Shown here one piece after another: positions 15,477-26,210 of a stretch of 27,504 nucleotides of DNA. A program made the translations under genes and the position numbers. The stretch lies in assembly GCA_902984215.1 (NCBI GenBank), contig CADWAF010000781.1:1-27504 (forward strand), in the 5' to 3' direction. Source of the DNA: Willaertia magna (taxonomy: Eukaryota; Heterolobosea; Eutetramitea; Acrasida; Naegleriidae). Numbering within the stretch: the stretch's first letter is position 1; every line of letters starts with the position of its first letter. Under the pieces are notes generated by a model that had not been told where the DNA came from, made no database searches, and saw only the letters and a program-made list of their open reading frames with translations.

Positions 15477-17468
15477 ATGATTTCTTCCAATAACAATAAT
15501 AACTTGAATAATAATCATTCCGAAATAAAATCTTCTAAACCAACAACGAAAAATAATTTTGTTGGAAATTCAATCATTTCAAGCCTTCTAAACGACAATG
15601 AAGAAAACCAAGAAAAAATAATTTTAACTTCAAACCATAATAATAACAACTTATATTATAATGAAAAGAAGAAAACGAAAAAACATTTTCATACAAAAGG
15701 AAATAAAATTATTGGAAAAAAAAAGAATAATTTAAAAAAGGATGATAGTGAAGACTATAATGTAGAAGAAGATTCATTCTATTATGATTCTTCTCAACCT
15801 TTAGATGAAGTATTACGTAAATTATATGAAAAAGAAAATACTTTATTTACATTAGATTATTTGGAATATAAAATTTATTTAATTGATCCTTCTTATAATT
15901 ATTATTGTAATGAAGATTATAAAATAAATTATAGAGAAAATGAAATAAAAGAAATTTATGATAAAATTAATAAATTTATTAAGGAAAAAATTCCTGAAAA
16001 TTACATTTGGCAAGGTGACACTTTTCAATTAGAAATTTCAAAAGAAAATAATAATTGTTTAAGAAATGGTCAAACAATTTATCCAATTTTAAAAGGAAGA
16101 ATGAATTTTTCTGATAGTTCAACAGATGAATGGTTTGTGACATATCTTCTAACAGAGGTTACTAAAAACTTTAATGTTATAGTTCAATTACAAGATCAAG
16201 ATGGTGAATTTCTTTTAATTGAAGCAGCTATCCATTTAGAGGAATGGATGAATCAATATCCATTATACACAAAAGATAGAGTATTTATCTATAAAGGAAA
16301 GGTTATTATATTACCTCAATGCCCTAAAAAACCATCTGATCTTTATTACGAAGTATTCCCAATACAACAACCTATTTATAATATACATAAGGCTATTGAG
16401 ATGGTTGTAAAGGAGGATTTAATAAGTAATTCTAATGAAAAACATTCAGGGATACAAGATGCTATAGAATCTAGGTTAAGTACTTTTCCTAAAGAAGCTA
16501 TTGAGTTTGGTTCACATAGGATTGTATGTTATTTACCAATTAATGTAATTAAAGTGTTAAATAAGTATCCTCAATTGGTTTCAAAAGCAATTTATTATTT
16601 AGTTCATAGAAATCCAAAGGCTAATAAGTATTTAAATACATGTGAAAGGTTCTTTCCAAAAAGTGAAGATAATATTAGAGATGAATTTGCTCATGTTTCA
16701 GTTAATGTAAATAGATGTCAATATGTTCAATTAATATCACAAAAGATTGAACCTATTCCTTCAAAGTTATTTAATATTTATAAAGAGAGTGATAGAAGAA
16801 CGGAAAGACAACAAGCTGCTTATGATCTTGGTCTTAAAATTTTGTGTGGAATGGAAATGTTTTATCAAATTGAAAAATCTGAAATTCCAATTGATACAAT
16901 TATTGAAAATAGCACTGTTACTATAAACGAAGTGAGGAAGAGAAAATGTGTGGCAGATTCTGATGATTGGCTTGACAATGCCTATTATGAAATGGAAAAG
17001 TATTTATTACAAAAATCTTCAAAACCAATAACAAATTCTAATAAGCAAAGTGGAGAAGTTGAAACAAAAGCCAAAGAATTATTAAGTGGAATAAAATCAT
17101 TTATGGAAAAGGAGTCTTCATTTGAAGGAATAGAAAACAATAAAGAAAGAAGATTTGACAAACTTTTAGAACAAAGTTTTGGCGGCCTTTCCCTTAAAGA
17201 TCTGCTTGAAGGGGAAGAAGAAATGGATTTACCAACAGGATCAGAAGAAGATGATTTTGAAATGGACGAAGAAATGATTAAATTAATGGAGGAAATGGAT
17301 GAAGAATTACAAGATTTAAATGTTGAAGATAGAGAACAAGATGATAAAACTGTAATGGCCAATCTGCTGAAAAGCTTTAAAGAACAAGGATATTATAGCG
17401 AGTACGGACCTACTTCTGTCCTATTCGAACAAATGGGTATTGAACTACCGGAAGATGAAGAAGAATAA
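15477..17468 (+). CDS. ECD: Ecdysoneless (ECD / SGT1 family) homolog
   Basis: 663 residues, single exon. ECD proteins act in pre-mRNA splicing (PRPF8 stability, R2TP interaction), cell-cycle control and transcription. After an Asn/Lys-rich low-complexity start (~1-110) the family core appears: YIWQGDTFQLEI, the hallmark DEWFVTYLLTEVTKNF, LQDQDGEFLLIEAA, LEEWMNQYP, RVFIYKGKVIILPQCP, then the long helical middle. The C-terminus is strongly acidic (a DDFEMDEEMIKLMEEMDEEL region), as in animal ECD. The stop lies in AATAAA (17464-17469). It converges on the Rab11-like gene across 127 nt. The 5' gap to the preceding small ORF is 25 nt. Confidence 0.92.
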   Translation: MISSNNNNNLNNNHSEIKSSKPTTKNNFVGNSIISSLLNDNEENQEKIILTSNHNNNNLYYNEKKKTKKHFHTKGNKIIGKKKNNLKKDDSEDYNVEEDSFYYDSSQPLDEVLRKLYEKENTLFTLDYLEYKIYLIDPSYNYYCNEDYKINYRENEIKEIYDKINKFIKEKIPENYIWQGDTFQLEISKENNNCLRNGQTIYPILKGRMNFSDSSTDEWFVTYLLTEVTKNFNVIVQLQDQDGEFLLIEAAIHLEEWMNQYPLYTKDRVFIYKGKVIILPQCPKKPSDLYYEVFPIQQPIYNIHKAIEMVVKEDLISNSNEKHSGIQDAIESRLSTFPKEAIEFGSHRIVCYLPINVIKVLNKYPQLVSKAIYYLVHRNPKANKYLNTCERFFPKSEDNIRDEFAHVSVNVNRCQYVQLISQKIEPIPSKLFNIYKESDRRTERQQAAYDLGLKILCGMEMFYQIEKSEIPIDTIIENSTVTINEVRKRKCVADSDDWLDNAYYEMEKYLLQKSSKPITNSNKQSGEVETKAKELLSGIKSFMEKESSFEGIENNKERRFDKLLEQSFGGLSLKDLLEGEEEMDLPTGSEEDDFEMDEEMIKLMEEMDEELQDLNVEDREQDDKTVMANLLKSFKEQGYYSEYGPTSVLFEQMGIELPEDEEE

Positions 17469-17595
17469 AGAAATTTTGCTAAAGTACTTGTTATTATTTG
17501 CTAACAATTCAAAATATAAATTTGAATTTATAAAAATATAATACTACTATTTACATATTATATAAATTATCTATGTTAATAATCAAAATCTTTTC

Positions 17596-18424
<829 letters not shown>

Positions 18425-19129
18425 TTTCTATAGTATTTTAGACAAAGAAGATCCCGCAAAAATCAAATTAAACGTATTTTTTTTGAAAATAATAAAATAA
18501 ATGAATCCCCACCCAAGAACTCGTTATTTTTTCTACAAAAAATGGACAGAAAGTCTTTTTTAAATTAGACGTTAGCTAAGAAGGGAGAGGGAAATTAACA
18601 TTACTCAATAACCTGATTGGATTTAGTGACAAGGGACTTTGAATTTAGGGACAGGTTCGTTAACGTTATTATCGGCTTGAGTAGTTGCATTTTGAACTGT
18701 ATGCAAATTAAAATAAACATTAGGAAACTTTCATAATCCAGCAACTAACTTTTAAAACAAAAGGTTTGTAAATGACGATTTTCTGTAAAATGTCTATTTC
18801 GCTTTCTGTCAAAACAAACAACTTTGTTAACCATCATTATACTTACAGTAAGCCTCAACCTTTAACAACTTACTTCACTGCAAGCTTGTAAAAATCATTC
18901 TGTTAAGAAAGGTAATAAATAATGGTAGAAGCAAAAGCCCCTCGATTTTCCAAGGAAATTTAGAGACCTTCAGAAAAAAGTGTCAATAACGAAATCGTAA
19001 GGCTGTCTGTAAGCATGGAAACCGATTGACCACGTAGCCTTAGGTCGGGCTCGAATCTGGTTAAATGCAAATCCTCTTACAAATTTCATGAATTTTTTTG
19101 TTGAAAAAAATATAACAACAACATAAACA
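18425..19129. other. Divergent intergenic region between RAB11 and AHCY
   Basis: 705 nt between two divergently transcribed genes, so it should contain both promoters. From ~18580 to ~19080 the sequence is more complex than ordinary spacers. It includes a CGTTAACG palindrome near 18660, a CTTACAGTAAG hairpin near 18842, and a patch at ~18997-19080 with several short complementary segments and a B-box-like GGCTCGAATCT (19048-19058), followed by T7 at 19093-19099. No open frame above 60 codons and no recognisable RNA family was found. Long leader sequences or an unannotated small RNA are possible. Confidence 0.4.
18997..19099 (+). other. Possible small structured, Pol III-like RNA
   Basis: GTAAG (18997-19001) can pair with CTTAC (19076-19080). 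TAAGGCT (18998-19004) can instead pair with AGCCTTA (19036-19042). GGCTCGAATCT resembles the tRNA B box (9 of 11 bases) and a run of seven T follows at 19093. A complete tRNA cloverleaf cannot be drawn: the T stem has two mismatches and no A box is clear. The strand is chosen from the B-box orientation. Very tentative. Confidence 0.2.
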
Positions 19130-20606
19130 ATGAGTCAAACTGTAACTGTTACCGTCGAACATCAAGTTAAAGATTTATCTTTAGCACCATTAGGTCGTAA
19201 AAGAATTACTTTAGCAGAAAAGGTTAGTTATTGAAATTTAATTAGTGTGTTAAAAATTTCTGTTATCCTTTTTTTTATAGGAAATGCCAGGTTTAATTGC
19301 TTGTAGAGAAAAATATGGTAAGGAAAAGCCATTAAACGGTGTTAGAGTTGCAGGTAGTTTACACATGACTATTGAAACTGCAGTTTTAATTGAAACCTTA
19401 AAAGTTTTAGGTGCAGATATCCGTTGGTGTAGTTGTAATATCTTCTCCACCCAAGATGATGCAGCAGCAGCTATCGCAGCAACTAATACACCAGTCTTTG
19501 CATGGAAAGGTGAAACTTTAGAAGAATATTGGGATTGTACTTGGAAAACTATCCGTTTCGGTCCAGGATTAGGTCCACAATTAATTGTTGATGATGGTGG
19601 TGATGCTACCTTATTAATCCATAGAGGTTATCAAGCTGAAAATGATGCTTCTATCTTAGAAGATGATGGTGGTCTTGAAGAATTAAGAATTGTTAATGCT
19701 TTAATTAAACGTATCTTAAAGGAAGAACCAGGTTATTTCCATAAAATTGTTCCAGAATTAAAGGGTGTTTCTGAAGAAACTACAACTGGTGTTCATAGAT
19801 TATATGCAATGCAAAAACAAGGTACTTTATTATTCCCAGCAATTAACGTTAACGATTCAGTTACTAAGAGTAAATTTGACAATGTTTATGGTTGTAGACA
19901 CTCCTTATTAGATGGTCTTAACAGAGCAACTGATGTTATGATTGCAGGTAAGGAATGTGTTGTCTGTGGTTTCGGTGATGTCGGTAAGGGATGTGCAGAA
20001 GCTTTAAGAGGACAAGGTGCAAGAGTTGTTGTTACTGAAGTTGATCCAATCAATGCTTTACAAGCAATGATGGCTGGTTATCAAGTTAAGACTGTTGAAG
20101 ATTGTTTAAAGACTGCAGATATCTATGTTACTGCAACTGGTTGTAAGGATATCATTACTGTTGAACACATGAAGGGTATGAAGGATCAAGCAATCATTTG
20201 TAACATTGGTCACTTTGACAATGAAATTGATGTTGCTGGATTAAAGAAGGTTCAAGGTATTCAAGAAATTAACGTCAAACCACAAGTTGATGAATATTTA
20301 TTCGAAGATGGTCACTCAATCATCTTATTAGCTCAAGGTCGTTTAGTCAACTTAGGTTGTGCAACTGGTCACCCTTCATTCGTTATGTCTGCTTCTTTCA
20401 CTAACCAAACTTTAGCTCAAATTTCTTTATGGAAAGAAAAGTATGAAGTTGGTGTTTACACTTTACCAAAAGTTTTAGATGAAGAAGTTGCAAGACTCCA
20501 CTTAAAGAAATTAGATGCAAAATTAACAGTTTTAACTAAGGATCAAGCTGATTACATGGGTGTAGATGTCAATGGTCCATACAAACCAGATCACTACAGA
20601 TATTAA
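19130..20606 (+). CDS. AHCY: S-adenosylhomocysteinase
   Basis: Hydrolyses S-adenosylhomocysteine to adenosine and homocysteine, keeping methylation reactions running; NAD-dependent tetramer. Exons 19130-19222 and 19281-20606, with a 58-nt phase-0 intron (GTTAGT..ATAG), give 472 residues. Visible are [41 protein letters not shown], the NAD-binding [19 protein letters not shown], the GHFDNEID segment, TGHPSFVMS and the C-terminal DHYRY. The insertion after the first third ([12 protein letters not shown] ... [18 protein letters not shown]) is the ~40-residue segment of plant, protist and bacterial enzymes, absent from animal and Dictyostelium-type proteins. The short 31-codon first exon is needed for the true N-terminus. 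AATAAA lies a few bases after the stop. Confidence 0.97.
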
Positions 20607-20682
20607 ATGTACTAATAAACCACTAAATAATTAAAACCTTTACACTAGCCCAAAAAAAATAAGGGGTTGGTTTTTATTGTAT

Positions 20683-20707
20683 TCCAAAAACACGAAGTGT
20701 TTTTGGA
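20683..20707. repeat. Perfect 11-bp hairpin between convergent genes
   Basis: TCCAAAAACAC, loop GAA, GTGTTTTTGGA: an 11-bp perfect stem with a 3-nt loop. It sits in the 210-nt spacer between the AHCY and TBCE stops, so it would be in the 3' UTR or termination region of either. It is followed by a moderately AT-rich stretch. It could act in 3'-end formation, transcription arrest, or mRNA stability. Confidence 0.6.
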
Positions 20708-20816
20708 TTAGTAACAGTTACATTTGGTGTAATAACACATTGTTCTGTATTGTTTGATTAAGTAATATATTTAATTTAGTAATAGTTAAAGTCTTGTTAG
20801 ATATATTTACAATCAT

Positions 20817-22670
20817 TTATTCGTTGGCTATTTTCCATTGTATATATCTTTCTACCATATCTTGTTGTTCTTTCATTTGTTGATCCTTAATCTTTTTCTT
20901 ATTTTCTTCATCTCTTCTTTCTTGTTCTTCATCAATCTCATCAACCAAAATATTTCCACCATCTAACACTCCATAATAACTAATTTCTTTAAGATCATCA
21001 TACAGACTTTCAGGACAGGCAAGATCTTCATCAATGTAAAACAGTTTTTGACGAGAGGCTTCCACTTTAAACAATCTTTGACACATTTGCTTAATCTTAA
21101 ACACTGTCATACTCTTTGGAATCTTTTTCTCAACAGGAACACCAACAAAAGAAAGAGAAGATGCAGCCACATTCTTAAAGTAAATTGTTACAAAATCTGT
21201 CTTCCCAGAATCCAAAGAATTAGATTGACTCTGATTTTCTAATACCTCACATGGATCTCCATAAATCTTTACTAATTCTTCATATCTAGGGTGATAATCT
21301 AAGATATTAAATTGAGGATTATTCTTATTGGAAAACTTTTCTTTACCACATAAATGTAAATAATACTTTTCTGCATCTGTTCTTTCCTTATTCTTTATTT
21401 CACTAGAATTTAATGATTTAAGGGAAGCAATCCTTGCAATTGTAAATTGTCTAACATTTGCGGCACCATATTTATCTTGTATTAAATTACTATCCATCCT
21501 CACTTCTTGAATTGAAGGAAATTTATTTAACTCATTTATACTATCCCATTCCTCTACTTTATTATGTGCGAATGAAAAACTATTTAATTTATCAAAACCT
21601 CCTTCATACGTTATATTTGTAATTTCATTAAAATTTAAAAGTATTTTAAATAAATTTGGTAATTTACAAAATGATTTACTAATTTCATTCCATTCTTTAA
21701 TTTTATTTCCAGATAAATTTAATAATTTTAATTGTTGTAAAATATCATTATTAATTGTAACTATTTGTAAATCCTTTTCATTTAAATCATTATCTCTAAA
21801 ATGTAATTCTTCAAGATTTGGAAATTTTGGTAAAATTTTATAAATCAAGTCAACCCATGAAATAAATGTATCATTTAAAACTAAAGATTTCATTTTAGGA
21901 TATTTCTTATCAGATAAAACATTTAAATATGAAAATCTATTACTTGAAAGCATTAAATGTTCCAAAGTAGGTAATTCTTCTAATAAAATCTCTATAAATT
22001 CCCAATTATCAATAAGATTAGCAGTTAAATCAATCTCACAAATCATAGGAAGTAATTTTGTTAAGGAACCATCATTAACTATAGTTGAAATATTCATTTC
22101 CATTAATCCAACTTTTTTCAACTTTTCAGTTTGTTCAAACTTTTTTTCAATACCTTCTCTTCCAACTAATTCAACTGGAATTTGATGTTTTCTAGATGAA
22201 GAGTAAATAAACATCTCTTCTTCTTTAAATCCTTCTGTTTTTTTATATTTTTCTTGTAATGCTTCTGTAAGGCTTTTACCTAATGTAGAGAACCTTAGAA
22301 ATGTTTCTAATTTAATGAACGAAGCACTTTTCTTTTGGTTTAAGGTTTGAAAATATCTTTTACCTCTTACTTCACCATCATGTTTACCTCTTTCTTCTCT
22401 ATCCCATTCTACTCCTACAAATATGTTTTGTTTTTCATCATGATTGTTACCTGTATCAACAAAGCCTACATATCTTACAAAACCTCTGGAAATGTCATTT
22501 CTTAATAAATAGTAAGGGTTGTTTATATTATCTTGTTGTTCTGTAGTAGTGGAATTTAAATCTCTTTTATCATCGTTAATGTTGGTGGTATTAGGGTTAA
22601 CTAAGGAAAGATTGTATTCAAATCTTTTGTTTAGCCAAATTGAAGAAATCTCTGCAATTCTCTCCTCCAT
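20817..22670 (-). CDS. TBCE: Tubulin-specific chaperone E (tubulin cofactor E)
   Basis: 617 residues, single exon. TBCE captures alpha-tubulin from TBCB and, with TBCD and TBCC, assembles the alpha/beta heterodimer. It shows the diagnostic three-domain order: a CAP-Gly domain (~63-120) with RYVGFVDTG, GVEWD and GKHDG (95-99, the tubulin C-tail-binding motif); leucine-rich repeats (~190-420) ending in an ERTDAEKYYLHLC cap; and a ubiquitin-like domain (~510-600) ending LDGGNILVDE. A charged helical tail follows. The first ~50 residues are a variable Asn/Thr-rich extension. Functionally it follows CCT3 in tubulin folding, although their proximity is probably incidental. The stop lies in AATAAA on the minus strand (20816-20821). 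Confidence 0.93.
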   Translation of the reverse strand: MEERIAEISSIWLNKRFEYNLSLVNPNTTNINDDKRDLNSTTTEQQDNINNPYYLLRNDISRGFVRYVGFVDTGNNHDEKQNIFVGVEWDREERGKHDGEVRGKRYFQTLNQKKSASFIKLETFLRFSTLGKSLTEALQEKYKKTEGFKEEEMFIYSSSRKHQIPVELVGREGIEKKFEQTEKLKKVGLMEMNISTIVNDGSLTKLLPMICEIDLTANLIDNWEFIEILLEELPTLEHLMLSSNRFSYLNVLSDKKYPKMKSLVLNDTFISWVDLIYKILPKFPNLEELHFRDNDLNEKDLQIVTINNDILQQLKLLNLSGNKIKEWNEISKSFCKLPNLFKILLNFNEITNITYEGGFDKLNSFSFAHNKVEEWDSINELNKFPSIQEVRMDSNLIQDKYGAANVRQFTIARIASLKSLNSSEIKNKERTDAEKYYLHLCGKEKFSNKNNPQFNILDYHPRYEELVKIYGDPCEVLENQSQSNSLDSGKTDFVTIYFKNVAASSLSFVGVPVEKKIPKSMTVFKIKQMCQRLFKVEASRQKLFYIDEDLACPESLYDDLKEISYYGVLDGGNILVDEIDEEQERRDEENKKKIKDQQMKEQQDMVERYIQWKIANE

Positions 22671-22872
22671 TATTGTTTGTTTGTATTTTTTTTTGTTTGA
22701 TAATCAAGCAAGGCGCTAATTGAACTAAGAACTAATTAATAACTTGTTTAAACTCAATGCAAAATTGTTGTATTGTACAATTTATTTCAATTCGATAAGA
22801 GAATAATATTTAGGATATAAATAACGATGATAAATATCATCATAAATAATTGTGAAATGAGTATTAAAATTT

Positions 22873-24024
22873 CTATTCAAGTTCCTTTTCACTAAATTCA
22901 ATTTTATAGATATTCTCAATTGGTTGCCATAAAGTTTCTTCAATTTCTAAATCTTTAATTAAACCAGTTTCAATGTCACAAACCCAACCATGAACGTGAA
23001 TAGCTTGTCCTTTTTGCCACGCTCTTTGAATAATACTAGTTTTACAAATATTTAGAGATTGTTCAATAACATTTAATTCAATTAATCTTTCCCACTTTTT
23101 ATCAAAGTTTTTAATTTTATCCAATTCATCTTTGTGTAGTCTTTGTACATCTTTAATATTTCTTAACCATTTATCAATTAAACCATGATAACAATTTTCT
23201 AATGAGGCTTTAACACCGCCGCATCGAGAGTGGCCCATAACAATAACATGCTTAACTTTTAATACCTCAACTGCGTATTGTAAAACAGCCATTAAATTTA
23301 AATCAGTATTTACAACTAGATTGGCAACATTTCTATGAATAAAGAGTTCACCAGGTGGTGTTTTTAACATTTGGTCAGGTGGAACTCTAGAATCTGAACA
23401 ACCAATTAATAAATAGTTTGGTTTTTGTGTTTCTTTATGTTTTAAAAAGAAGTTTGGATCTAATTCTAATTTCTCTTGTACATATTCTATATTATTTTGC
23501 AATAATTTATCATACATTTCAAAAACCTCCATTTCTTCACTTTCTTCTGAGTGAAAACAATGTTGACTATTTTCAACTGTATGTCTGTGAACATGGAAAT
23601 CTTGGATACTTAACGTTCTATGAAAACCATTATTACTACCATTACTATCACCACTTAAATTTTGTAAAGAAGCAAAAGTAGAAAGTGAAGGTTTTCTAGA
23701 TAAGGTTGGTGGAGGGTGATTGTGGTTTTGCAATTTCTTACTTAAAAAGATACCTTTCTTCTTCTTTTTAAAATGGTGAGAGGAAGTGTGGTGGTGTGGA
23801 GATATAGGAATTAATTCAACTACTTGTTGACTAACTGCAATATTTTGTTCTAGATTTTTATTGTATCTGTCAAATTCATTCTCATCATAAGAATGAACAC
23901 TACTTGCAGTTACATTTCCCTCCTCACTTTGATCGTCTTTATCGTTGAGATTAGATGTAACCCGGAGGTTGGAGCCCATTAAATTCTTGAGAGAGGATTT
24001 CTTGCTTTTTTCTAGTGTGCCCAT
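22873..24024 (-). CDS. Beta-class carbonic anhydrase with long N-terminal extension
   Basis: 383 residues, single exon. It interconverts CO2 and bicarbonate. The catalytic domain (~168-375) has the beta-CA zinc site: Cys209 in GCSDSRV, with the Asp211/Arg213 dyad, and His265 and Cys268 in GHSRCGG. ELFIHRNVAN and HVHGWVCDIETG (DLEIEE following) complete the family pattern. The first ~165 residues are a low-complexity extension with a basic His/Lys-rich patch (HHHTSSHHFKKKKK) and Ser/Asn-rich runs. No clear mitochondrial or secretory signal is seen, so its role (membrane association, regulation) is unknown. The stop is TAG, the only one in the window. Confidence 0.93.
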   Translation of the reverse strand: MGTLEKSKKSSLKNLMGSNLRVTSNLNDKDDQSEEGNVTASSVHSYDENEFDRYNKNLEQNIAVSQQVVELIPISPHHHTSSHHFKKKKKGIFLSKKLQNHNHPPPTLSRKPSLSTFASLQNLSGDSNGSNNGFHRTLSIQDFHVHRHTVENSQHCFHSEESEEMEVFEMYDKLLQNNIEYVQEKLELDPNFFLKHKETQKPNYLLIGCSDSRVPPDQMLKTPPGELFIHRNVANLVVNTDLNLMAVLQYAVEVLKVKHVIVMGHSRCGGVKASLENCYHGLIDKWLRNIKDVQRLHKDELDKIKNFDKKWERLIELNVIEQSLNICKTSIIQRAWQKGQAIHVHGWVCDIETGLIKDLEIEETLWQPIENIYKIEFSEKELE

Positions 24025-24114
24025 TTTTTTCGCTTTGTGTGAAAACGTTATGGGGCACCACCGAAAAGAAGGTTCCGATGCTTAGATCTTTTCTGCACCA
24101 CCAAAAGGGCCTTC

Positions 24115-26056
24115 TTACAAAAAGAAGTCAAAATCGTCATTGTGGGCGAATAAAGGATCAAAATCTTCATGAGCGCTCTGTTCAATACTTTCTTCTGAAC
24201 GTTCAACAGACTTAGACACATCATAATTGTTTTTTTCTTGATTAAGGGTTTTGGTGCTGTTTTTATAGGCAGAAGAAGGGGATAAGGTTTGTGAATTCTG
24301 AACTAAATCGTTTGTGTTCAGTACTGCAGAGAGAGGGGATAGTTTAGGTTCTGTAGGGTGGTCAATCAGCCTATTATTAAACCTGCAAATAAAATGTTTC
24401 ATTTCTTCATAAAAATTAGATACCCTACTCCATTTGTTCTCTTCCATTAGTCTACGTTTTTCAAAATCGTTGAGTTTAGAAAATTGCTGTGTAGGATTTA
24501 AAAATTGGAATGTAAAATCATTAAATCTCTTTTGTAAAAATTCATCAATCTCAGTAGTGTAACGAGCAACAAATCTAAATCTTTTAGAGAGAAATTGTAA
24601 TGCCCTTAAATCTTTGCCAACAATAACAAAATAATCTATTGGTTCTTGGGTGTTTGGATATGTACTTATAGATGGAACCTTTGAAGGCTGTAAATTTTCT
24701 CTTTCTCCAGCATCTATTGATTTAGCAACTTCTAAATTAAATTTACTTGCAATTAAAACAAAAGGAATCAAATAAGGTGAAAAATTCATAAATAATTCAC
24801 TTTCAGTTAAATAATTAATGTTTAAAGCGCATTGTTCCATAATATTCATGTAAATTTGATGTTTTTCATCTAATACTTCATTATGGTCACTTTTTCTTTT
24901 TGTAATGTCACCATATCCTGCCAAAGAAAGAACTAATAAATAAAATCCATTCTTTAATGTGGCAACATAAAAATCATAACACTTAGCAACATAGTCTGTA
25001 TCATCTAATTCCCTAAACTTTTTAAATAATACATCCACAACAAAATCAAAGAGGCGAAGTCTTTCTTCTACATTGTTATTTTCTAAATATGTTTTACTAC
25101 TTAAAGCCTCCTTCCACTCTTAATACCTATTAGTAAAATACTGTATAAAGGTATAACAACTTACCATCAGGAACTTCAACTCCTATTAAAATCGAAAAAC
25201 ACTCTCGAATCACAGAAAAATCAGGAATAGGAAAAGTGGGAGAAGCGGTCAACTGAGCTTCCAATATACCTATCTGAAAGTAAAATAAATTAAATTCTGG
25301 AATAAAAGCATCTTTTGCGTTAGGTTCTATAGCCACTTCTCGAATAAATTGTTCTAAAAAACTAATGTAATATCTAGCCTTTTTCATTTGGCCTTCACCA
25401 GTATAATAAATAGAGAAATGAGCATAACAACACAATATATATGGATTATCCCAATCATCAAATACATGTCCAAGTATTTCTCTAGCCCTTTTCATCGTTT
25501 GTTCAGCTAAATCCGCAAATCCAAATCTTTGTTCACATAATCCTTGCATTGTTAATAAAAAACAAAGTATCTCTTTTTTATTTTGTAACATGTCATAATA
25601 ATTTAAGTTAATTAGTTTTTCTAAATGAGACTTTTCAAAGGGTGGCACTCCAAAACAAACCATTGTACAATATGCTTCAACAGTATTTTGTTTAATTTCG
25701 AATCCCTTACTGTTCGGGATTAGTGAACCACTATCGGAAATGGTATCAATGTTGTTATTAATATATTCAATATTTTCTGTATTTCTTGTAACTTTTTTAA
25801 CGGGTTCTTTATACTCGCATGGTATACCCTTTAATTTACATCTACTACATGAAGGTTTCCTTCTATCTAAACAATATTAATACTACCAAATCCAAAAAAA
25901 GAAAAAATTTAAAAACATACCACATTTCTTATGAATTTTCCTACAAAAAGAGCATGCAATCGGATGTAAGCCTTCACTTCCACCACTAGCACTACTGCAG
26001 ACATAAGGTCCTGTAGGAACGTGAATAGAAGATGGAGAACCTAATTCTTTTGGCAT
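24115..26056 (-). CDS. Zn(2)Cys(6) binuclear-cluster transcription factor
   Basis: Three exons: 25921-26056, 25165-25866 and 24115-25118, with introns of 54 and 46 nt, giving 613 residues. A fungal-type zinc cluster sits at residues 35-62: Cys35, 38, 45, 52, 55 and 62 with spacing C-x2-C-x6-C-x6-C-x2-C-x6-C and basic residues between, which binds DNA as Gal4-type factors do. The cluster is split by intron 1 inside codon 46. The rest is a long helical middle-homology-like region and a Ser/Asn-rich C-terminal part ending in acidic/aromatic FDPLFAHNDDFDFFL, a plausible activation domain. For intron 2 I chose the AG at 25119-25120; an earlier AG gives a frame with a stop. It is unusual outside fungi but known in some amoebae. 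Confidence 0.85.
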
Positions 26057-26210
26057 TTTTATTGTTTGTGAGAAGCTTCTTGTACTAGAAGCTTAAAAGA
26101 ATTGGGAATCTAAACAATTGCCGATATAGCTTAGAGCTATGAACGGACACCACTTTAATAAGGATTTAATTTTTTAAAAGATAAAGCAAGATAAAATGTA
26201 TAATTGTTAT

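Noticed and set aside
16985..17362. 125-codon minus-strand Ser-rich frame opposite ecdysoneless
   Set aside because: It is the antisense shadow of the acidic C-terminus of ECD (GAA/GAT codons read as TTC/ATC); low complexity and no homology.
18997..19080. A tRNA gene (84 nt, B-box-like GGCTCGAATCT, terminal GTAAG/CTTAC pairing)
   Set aside because: The B box is not at the right distance from the proposed acceptor stem, the T stem has two mismatches, and no A box or anticodon arm can be drawn.
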